Below, one piece after another: positions 1 through 6,700 of a stretch of 26,843 bases of DNA. The first letter of the stretch is position 1; each line of letters opens with the position of its first letter. The stretch lies in the NCBI GenBank assembly GCA_946615965.1, contig CAMOIC010000017.1, positions 1-26,843 on the forward strand. The letters are read 5' to 3'. This stretch comes from UBA3700 sp002372775. Its GTDB lineage: Bacteria; Bacillota; Clostridia; Christensenellales; UBA3700. The notes below the pieces were generated by a model. It was not told where the DNA came from and searched no databases. It saw nothing but the letters and a program-made list of their open reading frames with translations. The translations under genes and the position numbers were made by a program.

Positions 1-56
1 TTCTATTCTCGCATGCATAGCATGTGGTTTTTATCTCGTTGCACTCGATAATAAGG

Positions 57-84
57 AAAAATACGAACAATGCTGTTCGTCTTT
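57..84. terminator. Bidirectional intrinsic terminator after the DUF3990/DUF3791 operon
   Basis: A perfect 7-bp stem (ACGAACA at 63-69, TGTTCGT at 74-80, loop ATGC) has a T-rich tail in both directions: CTTTTATTT on the plus strand and ATTTTTCC on the minus strand. It lies 20 nt past the stop of the leftward operon, so it probably ends that transcript. It could also stop rightward transcription entering from outside the window. Confidence 0.7.
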
Positions 85-101
85 TATTTATTATGTAGTA
101 G

Positions 102-305
102 TTATTTTTGATTTTTTATATACTCTTTAATTTCCCAGATTATTCTTTTTTCACCGAATGAATGTAAGACATCAAAATTATCCGCAATATAATCATACAC
201 ATTATATTTAGTAAATAGGGCGTCCACTTCAGGACCTGATAACTTTGCGTTAAATCTATATGTTTCTAAAACAAAAGCTGAAAACTCAATAATATCCTTA
301 CTCAT
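102..305 (-). CDS. DUF3791-family small protein, third gene of a putative toxin-antitoxin operon
   Basis: This 67-aa protein resembles the DUF3791 family: a short, mainly helical protein with the core pattern LSGPEVDALFTKYNVYDYI near residues 22-41 and a tail of the type VLHSFGEKRIIWEIKEYI. The family has no established biochemical role, but it commonly sits beside DUF3990 genes in gut Firmicutes, and that is also the case here. Its ATG overlaps the stop of the preceding gene in an ATGA arrangement (302-305), with GGAG about 8 nt upstream, so translation is coupled. I infer that it is an accessory or antitoxin partner of the ADP-ribosyltransferase-like protein encoded upstream. The family call comes from recalled motifs, not a search. 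Confidence 0.8.
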   Translation of the reverse strand: MSKDIIEFSAFVLETYRFNAKLSGPEVDALFTKYNVYDYIADNFDVLHSFGEKRIIWEIKEYIKNQK

Positions 306-553
306 AGTGCCGCTCCATCTGGGATTTCTACTTGTCCATTATTCTCTTCTTCTTTTAACAATACTGCTAATTGTAATGGGCTTAAATGCCATAATTTTGT
401 ATTCTTATTAGCTAGCAAGCTATATAATTCTGAATTATATAATGTATGAATCGCAGCCAAATAATCGTCGCCGCTTATTTGCATATATTGATTTAACAAC
501 TCTGGAACAAGACAAGATGCCATTAATGCTTTAAACTCTTCTTTATTAATCAT
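302..553 (-). CDS. Small helical protein, middle gene of the DUF3990/DUF3791 operon
   Basis: This is an 83-aa acidic, helix-rich protein with no signal peptide or membrane segment. The segment LYNSELYSLLANKNTKLWHL followed by SPLQLAVLLKEEE (about residues 39-70) resembles unnamed small proteins that often lie between DUF3990 and DUF3791 genes; I know no function for them. The gene overlaps its upstream neighbour by 8 nt and its downstream neighbour by 4 nt, and an AGAGG ribosome site lies inside the end of the DUF3990 gene. The three products are therefore probably made together. It could be the antitoxin or a chaperone-like third component. Confidence 0.7.
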   Translation of the reverse strand: MINKEEFKALMASCLVPELLNQYMQISGDDYLAAIHTLYNSELYSLLANKNTKLWHLSPLQLAVLLKEEENNGQVEIPDGAAL

Positions 554-1040
554 TTTTAACCTCTTCTGCTTTTAAAAATTTTAGATGAGCAATCGCTTCT
601 TTTGATTTAAAAGCATATTGATTGTATTTGGACTTTACCAACATCTGATTGATTGCTTCGTTTTTGCTTATCAATCCTTGCTCGTATAATAAAATTACCC
701 TATATACCTTGTCATCTGCAAATGGACCATAAACTATATCAGCATCCATTTCAGGCTCTCTATTCGTTCTGCATGCTGTAACAAAATCAATCCATTCTTC
801 ATTGGGTGCCTCATATTTAACAATGTTTATTTCCTCTAAATAATCATCATCTATCCAATAATGATTTATTATTGGAGCGCCAATATTCTTTTTCCTTGTA
901 AAAACAATTTTAGCAAATTTTGCTGCCTGCTGTTTATTAGTGGTTAAATAAAACGCAGCACCAAAATCGTTTGTTCTTCCCGGATTATTGATTATTCTTA
1001 GGCTTTCTACCTCAACATTGCTTCCATGGTACAATATCAT
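546..1040 (-). CDS. DUF3990 protein, ADP-ribosyltransferase-fold putative toxin
   Basis: This 164-aa protein matches the DUF3990 pattern: it starts MILYHGS, continues NDFGAAFYLTTNKQQAAKFA (about residues 24-43), then DADIVYGPFADDKV around 98-111, and ends NQYAFKSKEAIAHLKFL. DUF3990 is placed with ADP-ribosyltransferases. His5 of YHGS and Tyr31 of FYLT would be the NAD-binding H and Y of an H-Y-(E/Q/D) site. It is the first gene of a tightly overlapping three-gene operon, an organisation typical of toxin-antitoxin modules. A GAGG ribosome site lies 8 nt before the ATG; I see no convincing promoter. That it modifies a host macromolecule is inference, and the target is unknown. Confidence 0.82.
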   Translation of the reverse strand: MILYHGSNVEVESLRIINNPGRTNDFGAAFYLTTNKQQAAKFAKIVFTRKKNIGAPIINHYWIDDDYLEEINIVKYEAPNEEWIDFVTACRTNREPEMDADIVYGPFADDKVYRVILLYEQGLISKNEAINQMLVKSKYNQYAFKSKEAIAHLKFLKAEEVKND

Positions 1041-1342
1041 TTCTTTTTCCTCTATAATTATTCTATTATGATTTTTGCCTATTTATATATTTAATTATTA
1101 AACATATAGAATAACATTAAAGAGAACTCCCCCTCTCATAGCATTCTATAACAAAAATAGTGCATCCTATTTTGAATAATAGTTGATTCCTCCAGAATAT
1201 AATGATTGATCCATATAAGATTGCTATGGTTCATTCGTGTGAAATAATTTAATTAATAGTTTCGGATATAAAATACCAAGGCATTAATCTGATATGCACC
1301 TCCAATGTTTGTCCAACTTTTTGGCTTCATAGCAATCTTCGT
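1041..1342. other. Intergenic stretch without a recognisable gene
   Basis: This 302-bp AT-rich gap lies between the start of the DUF3990 operon and the end of the acetyltransferase gene. No reading frame, RNA gene or clear terminator is evident. The only structure noticed is a 12-bp inverted repeat (AAGATTGCTATG at 1217-1228, complement at 1328-1339). A rightward open frame from 1305 lies mostly antisense to the acetyltransferase gene and is not considered real. Confidence 0.6.
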
Positions 1343-1978
1343 CTATTTTTTTATTAAATCTTTTTCTATGAATTCTTTGACTTTCTCTAAGTCACTATTT
1401 GTTAGTATTGGGATTAGCGAATTGACCTCTTCTATGCTCTTATTCCACCATTGCCACTTTTCCATAAGAGCTGTTAGTTCATTGTCAAATCTCTTTTTTA
1501 TCTCTTTAGCAGGATTGCCAACAACAATAGAATATGGCGCCACATTAGAACCGACTACACTATTTGCTCCAATTATTACACCATCCCCAATATGAACACC
1601 TGGAAGAATAACTGCATTTTGCCCGATCCAAACATCATTGCCAATTATTGTATCTCCCTTATATGGCATATCTTCTTTATTTGGAGCCTTAGCATCCCAA
1701 CCCTCTAGCGTATAGAATGGAAATGTTGATACGGAATTCATTTGGTGGTTAGCACCATTCATAATAAATTCAACACCCGCAGCTATTTGGCAAAACTTGC
1801 CAATAACTAGTTTGTCTCCTATCCAAGGATAAAAATGTGTTACATGACTTTCAAAATCTGAATCAGCAATATATGAAAAATCTCCAACAATAATATTTGG
1901 GTTCTTAATCGTTGGCTTTATATAAATTTCTTTATCGTATCCGTGTATTGGATGAATTGTATTTGGGTTTGGTTTCAT
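1343..1978 (-). CDS. Vat/CatB-type xenobiotic O-acetyltransferase (left-handed beta-helix)
   Basis: This 211-aa enzyme belongs to the hexapeptide-repeat acetyltransferases that inactivate streptogramin A (Vat) or chloramphenicol (CatB) with acetyl-CoA. The N-terminus MKPNPNTIHPIHG resembles Vat proteins more than CatB. GDKLVIGKFCQIAAGVEFIM leads into NGANHQMNSVSTFPF, where His78 is the expected catalytic base. The hexapeptide coils are seen in IGNDVWIGQNAVILPGVHIG and GVIIGANSVVG, followed by the family's GNPAKEIKKRF signature. Length matches the family. The start is fixed by the family N-terminus, although no Shine-Dalgarno lies before it: a TATAAT box ends only 9 nt from the ATG. The gene is monocistronic in an accessory region, so acquisition by transfer is plausible. 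The actual drug substrate cannot be told from sequence. Confidence 0.88.
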   Translation of the reverse strand: MKPNPNTIHPIHGYDKEIYIKPTIKNPNIIVGDFSYIADSDFESHVTHFYPWIGDKLVIGKFCQIAAGVEFIMNGANHQMNSVSTFPFYTLEGWDAKAPNKEDMPYKGDTIIGNDVWIGQNAVILPGVHIGDGVIIGANSVVGSNVAPYSIVVGNPAKEIKKRFDNELTALMEKWQWWNKSIEEVNSLIPILTNSDLEKVKEFIEKDLIKK

Positions 1979-1987
1979 ATCAAAACT

Positions 1988-2016
1988 ATTATATCAAATC
2001 CTCTAGTTGTCTTCAA
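1988..2016 (-). promoter_or_regulatory. Promoter of the acetyltransferase gene, predicting a leaderless mRNA
   Basis: Reading the minus strand, TTGAAG (2011-2016), a 17-bp spacer and TATAAT (1988-1993) with an upstream TG (extended -10) form a strong sigma-A-type promoter. The ATG begins only 9 nt after TATAAT, so transcription should start within about 3 nt of the start codon. Confidence 0.75.
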
Positions 2017-2037
2017 TTTGATGACACCTCGCGGGGT

Positions 2038-2064
2038 GTTCGGGAAGTGCAACTCATGGTTCAC
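2038..2064. repeat. 27-bp direct repeat, left copy flanking the ATPase gene
   Basis: It starts GTTCGGGAAGT, has two variable bases (GC), and ends AACTCATGGTTCAC. The same element recurs at 3569-3595 with AT at the variable position (25 of 27 identical). Both copies are followed by an intrinsic terminator for the plus strand. Confidence 0.8.
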
Positions 2065-2068
2065 TAAG

Positions 2069-2095
2069 AAGGAGTTGAACACTCCTTTTTTATTT
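2069..2095 (+). terminator. Orphan rightward terminator left of the ATPase gene
   Basis: The 7-bp stem AAGGAGT/ACTCCTT with loop TGAAC is followed by TTTTATTT. It points rightward, but no rightward gene precedes it in the window, since the acetyltransferase is transcribed away from it. It probably belonged to a gene now lost or replaced. Confidence 0.65.
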
Positions 2096-2116
2096 CATTA
2101 CCCAATTTATATAGAA

Positions 2117-2198
2117 TTATAGGAAAAGTGTATTTTTTAGCCCTTTGTTTTATAGGAAAAGTGTATTTCTTTGTTGAATTATTTATAGGAAAAGTGTA
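2117..2198. repeat. Three 16-bp iterons at exact 33-bp period
   Basis: Three perfect copies of TTATAGGAAAAGTGTA lie at 2117-2132, 2150-2165 and 2183-2198. The start-to-start distance is exactly 33 bp both times, about three helical turns, so all copies face the same side of the DNA. The third copy lies in the spacer of the predicted ATPase promoter, suggesting operator sites. Confidence 0.9.
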
Positions 2199-2202
2199 AA
2201 AT
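2174..2202 (+). promoter_or_regulatory. Predicted promoter of the AAA_14/DUF4143 ATPase gene
   Basis: TTGAAT (2174-2179), 17 bp, then TAAAAT (2197-2202). The start site would fall near 2209, followed by an AAGGAG ribosome site at 2215-2220 and ATG at 2228. The third iteron occupies the spacer between the two boxes. Confidence 0.6.
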
Positions 2203-2227
2203 ATAGTCGAGGAAAAGGAGAAATACT

Positions 2228-3565
2228 ATGCTTAAAAGAAAAATATCGAACACAATCATCGAGTATCTAAACTCAAATTCAAACAAAATCATGATTATTG
2301 ATGGAGCACGACAAATAGGCAAATCGTATATCATACGATATATCGCCACTGAAGTGTTAAATAATGTATACACTAATTACATTGAATTAAATTTTGTAGA
2401 AGACTCACTTAAAGATAAATTGTTTGCAAATATTAACAACATAGACGATTTCTATTTTCAATTAAGCATGGTTGCAGGAGACAGAATGGGCAAGAAGGAG
2501 AATACTCTTGTATTTATTGATGAAATTCAAGAATATCCACAATACTTAACTCTTTTAAAGTTTCTTAAACAAGATAATCGTTTTACATATATATGCAGCG
2601 GATCGCTACTAGGAGTTACTCTATCTAAAACAACATCCATACCTATTGGTAGTATTCAAATAGTTCACATGTATCCTCTTGATTTTGAAGAATTCTTAAT
2701 CGCAAATAATTTCGGCGAAACCGCAATCGAAAGAATTAAAGCAGATTTTATCAACTTAGAAAGCCAAAGCGAAACAGTTCACAATAAATTAATGGATTTA
2801 TTTAAAAAGTACCTTTTGATCGGCGGGCTTCCAGACGCTGTTAATAGTTATTTAGAAAGCAAAAACATCGTAGAAGTACGAAAAATACAAGCAGATATTT
2901 ATGATTTATACGGAAATGATGCAAGCAAGTATGACAAGGAAAATAAACTAAAGATTAAAAGGATTTACGATTTAATTCCTTCAAGCCTATGCAATAAAAA
3001 GAAAAGATTGCATGTCCAAGATATAGAAAACGTGAAAGGCAAACGTTATTCAAACTACGAAGACGAATTTGATTATCTAATTAATTCAGGCATTGCTATA
3101 GAAGTTAAAGCAATTTCAACACCTACATTCCCATTAATTGAATCAAGCGGAAAGAACCTTTTAAAGTTATATTTAAATGATGTAGGATTATTATCTAATA
3201 TCTTATATAGGCATAATATTAGTGCAATAATGAATACGGAAAGTAGCGTTAATCTTGGAACTGTTTATGAATCTGTTATAGCCAGTGAGTTAAAGGCACA
3301 TGGCTTTAATTTGTTCTATTATGATAATAAAGCAAATGGAGAGGTTGATTATTTAATTGATGATTACAACAATCTTTCTACAATCCCTCTTGAAATTAAA
3401 TCAGGCAAAGACTACACTATCCATAGCGCGATCAACAAATTTGTTTCGAACAAAGACTATAAAGTTAATAAAGGGTATGTATTATCTAACGAACGAGTTG
3501 TATATCAAAAAAACAGCATTATATATTTGCCAATTTATTATATTATGTTTTTCCAAAACAACTAG
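2228..3565 (+). CDS. AAA_14/DUF4143 ATPase (COG1373)
   Basis: This 445-aa protein has the COG1373 layout. An N-terminal AAA+ ATPase domain carries Walker A GARQIGKSY (about residues 26-34), Walker B LVFIDEIQEYP (about 94-104) and a sensor-like YICSGSLLG. The C-terminal DUF4143 domain is related to PD-(D/E)XK nucleases: GEVDYLIDD followed by PLEIKSGK (about 375-398) supplies the D...E-x-K residues. Such proteins occur in many copies in gut anaerobes and their role is unsettled; a DNA-related or defence function is often guessed. An AAGGAG site lies 7 nt before the ATG. The gene stands alone, has iterons in its promoter and is bracketed by direct repeats, which suggests an autoregulated, cassette-like unit. 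The family call is secure; the function is not. Confidence 0.9.
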   Translation: MLKRKISNTIIEYLNSNSNKIMIIDGARQIGKSYIIRYIATEVLNNVYTNYIELNFVEDSLKDKLFANINNIDDFYFQLSMVAGDRMGKKENTLVFIDEIQEYPQYLTLLKFLKQDNRFTYICSGSLLGVTLSKTTSIPIGSIQIVHMYPLDFEEFLIANNFGETAIERIKADFINLESQSETVHNKLMDLFKKYLLIGGLPDAVNSYLESKNIVEVRKIQADIYDLYGNDASKYDKENKLKIKRIYDLIPSSLCNKKKRLHVQDIENVKGKRYSNYEDEFDYLINSGIAIEVKAISTPTFPLIESSGKNLLKLYLNDVGLLSNILYRHNISAIMNTESSVNLGTVYESVIASELKAHGFNLFYYDNKANGEVDYLIDDYNNLSTIPLEIKSGKDYTIHSAINKFVSNKDYKVNKGYVLSNERVVYQKNSIIYLPIYYIMFFQNN

Positions 3566-3568
3566 GTA

Positions 3569-3595
3569 GTTCGGGAAGTATAACTCATGGTTCAC
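3569..3595. repeat. 27-bp direct repeat, right copy flanking the ATPase gene
   Basis: This copy begins 4 nt after the ATPase stop codon and matches the left copy at 2038-2064 in 25 of 27 positions, with AT instead of GC in the middle. It is followed by a strong hairpin terminator. Confidence 0.8.
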
Positions 3596-3608
3596 CAAAA
3601 TAAGAAAT

Positions 3609-3650
3609 AGCAGCTCCTATATATAAACCATAGGAGCTGCTTTTGTTCTT
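3609..3650. terminator. Bidirectional terminator between the ATPase and surface-protein genes
   Basis: A perfect 12-bp stem (AGCAGCTCCTAT at 3609-3620, complement at 3630-3641) with a 9-nt loop is followed by TTTGTTCTTTT on the plus strand. On the minus strand the tail is ATTTCTTATTTT. It can serve the ATPase gene and the convergent giant surface-protein gene. Confidence 0.8.
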
Positions 3651-3728
3651 TTATTAAGATACTTTAAGTAATATTATCAATGATTAACTTATTGTTTTTC
3701 CAAAATTGGAGCATCAATAAGAGTTATT

Positions 3729-6700
3729 CTATCTACTTTTGTCTTTTCTTAAAATATCTTTATTTTCCGTCTTTGGAAGCATTGGAGTATCAATAAACAT
3801 TCTTGTAAATATATCATTATCCTTTAAGAAGAAATAATCTAATGCACCCATAATTAGTAGAACGAATATGAAAGATATTATTGTTACCGCACATTGATGT
3901 AAGCATATTGCAATAAGCGCGAAGATAAATAATACTTGAGATAAGCACATACCTATGAATGTTAGTAATTCCATCTTTTCATATAAGCAATCTAATTTGC
4001 ACTTAGTTACAAGTTCTTTTAAGAATCCATATCTTAAGATAATGTATAAACAAGCAAATAGCAATTCTAATATCATAAAGATGAATACTATCCAACCGAC
4101 ACAGAATCCATGGCTTGTTTTTTCTACAATAGCAAATTCAGATAAACTAGCTACTTCGACAATTACATTATTTCCATCAATTGTTACATCGTCTATTACA
4201 TCAATAGATCCATCACCATGAATATGTAATACACTTAATCCCTTTGTTTCAACACCTTCTGGAATTGCCATATGAATTTTAATCTTCATGCCTTCCTTGA
4301 TGTCTGAAGGTTGAATTTCTGTATCAACGCCGTTTACTGTTTGAATTAACTTAACATCATAAATCTTGACAATCTTTTGTGTTTTCTTAATCAATTTCTC
4401 TAGAGCCTCTGGGCTTACATTAGATGGAGTTACATCTGTTTTAACTTCAACTATTAGATTAACGTTTCTTGGAACGCCTCTTCCTTCTGTCTCAATTGTT
4501 ACTCCACTTTCATCATCTGTAACTACTGATCTTGTGGCATCGACATCCATTTGGTCATATGTATTGAATGCATCTTCTAACTTATCTTTAACTTCTTGAG
4601 GAATTAAAGCTTTTTCTTCTTCTATTAGATTATTATACGCCGCCATAGCATTGTCAATCTTAGTTTTAGATGCTTCATCATATGAAACTGTACCAATATC
4701 ATTAACCTTACTTGTGATGTCATCTCTGATCAATCCATGGAACTCATCTACAATATTTTCGAAATCATCTTTTACATTATCAGGAATTAAAGCTTTTTGC
4801 TCTGGAGTTAATTTGTTATATGCTTCCTTTGCTTTTTCAATCTTTCCCTTATCGTCTGTTTCCAAAGAAACATTGTCAATATCATTGATTAAATCCATTA
4901 CACCTTGAACTTCATATTGATCTTCTGCATCTTCGAGATTACCAATATTGTCTACTAAAGCCTTTTGAGCATCAGTTAAAGTGTCATATACATCTCTTGC
5001 TGCATCAATTTTTTCTTTGTATGCATCAGTATGCTTTACATCAGCTGGATCTCCGATTGCGCTGATTAAATCCTTAGCGCCTTCGGCTTTATATCTATTA
5101 ACAGATTCCTCATAGTCTGCTAATTCAGATGGAATTAGGCTTCTTTGACTTGGAGTCAATTTATCTACTACTTCTTTTGCTGCATCAATCTTTTCTTTGT
5201 ATGCATCAGTATGCTTTACATCAGCTGGGTCTCCGATTTGAGCAATCTTTTCTTTTGCTTCATCAGTCGCATATTTATCAATTGCATTTTCTAATGCTTG
5301 ACGATCAACTTCAGGAATTAAACCTTGTTGTGTTGATGTTAATTGATCATATGCTCCTTTTGCAGCATCGATAGCAGCTTTTGATGTTGGATATTCTACT
5401 GTTCCGATTGCATTAATTAAATCTTTAACTCTATCGGCAGCATAATAGTCATTAGCGTCTTCTAAATTCTTACGAATATCTGCTGGGATTTTCCCTATTT
5501 GTGTTGCTGGCAATTGATTATAAGCATTGTTAGCTGCATCAATTGCGTCTTTAGATTCTGGAGATGTTACTTGTTTTGGATCTCCAATTGCGTTAATTTT
5601 ATCAGCAACATCACTAGCAGCATAATCACCATATACATCTTCGGCATCTTCTAGATCGCCATAATTGTCAACTAATGCCTTTTGTGCATCAGTTAAAGCC
5701 TCATATGCGTCTCTTGCTGCATTAATAGCAGCGCTAGATGCTGGGTATTCTACTGTACCGATTTCATTAATTAGATCTTTTGCTTTATCAGCTGCTAAAT
5801 AGTCTTCTGCATCAGATAAATCTTTTATCATATTTGGATCAATTAAGGCCTTTTGCGCATCTGTTAACTCTGATAAGGCATCTTTTGCATCTTGTATGGC
5901 TGTCTTTGATTCTGGAGATGTTACTTGTTTTGGATCGCCTATAGCATCCATTTTATCTTTAAAATCATCAGCAGCTAGATAATCTTCAGCATCTTCTAAA
6001 TTTTTAGCATTTGAAATTTGAGCCTTTTGAGCATCAGTTAAAGAGTCATAGAAACCTTTTGCGTTATCTATCTTACCAGTTGATTCTGGAGATGTTACTT
6101 GTTTTGGATCGCCTATATCTTTAATTAACTCTGCAGCTAATTGTAGTACTGCTGGCTCTAATTTATCTTTTTCTTCTTGTGTAAGTTGAGCTTTTTGCTC
6201 ATCTGTCATCACATCATATAATGCTTTTAGCGTTTTTATATCACTTTCTTTGCTTAAATCAGTTATTGGAAGCGTAATTTCATCAATTAATGTTTTATAT
6301 AAACCAACAGTTGAATTATTAGTTACTTCGTTTAAATTGCTTATTGCATTATTAATTTGCTCTTCTGTTGCACTTCCTGTTTCAAAAATATTATTTGCAC
6401 TGGAAATTGCGTCGTCAAGATCTGTTGTGTTAAGACCGCCGTTATACAATAAATTTCTATTATATCTTGCTGTATTTAAAGCTTCTTCTAATGCAGTTTT
6501 ATCATACTTATCGATTCTGACATAGAAATAGCTTTGTATTGTTGCATAATGATCTGTATCATCTGGTGTAACCCTATAAGAAACTGTATAAGTATATGTA
6601 TCCTTTTTCATTGGGATAGCAGTGCTATATGAACCATTATCTACCTTGTATTCAATTGTTGAATGAACATTAGGATTTTCAGGAAAATCACCAGGAACTA

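Noticed and set aside
2117..2198. Possible CRISPR array
   Set aside because: Only three 16-bp repeats with 17-bp T-rich spacers, no cas genes, and one copy lies in a promoter; an operator array fits better.
3955..6525. Several rightward open frames inside the surface-protein gene
   Set aside because: They are antisense shadows of a repetitive coding region, with no ribosome sites or recognisable products.
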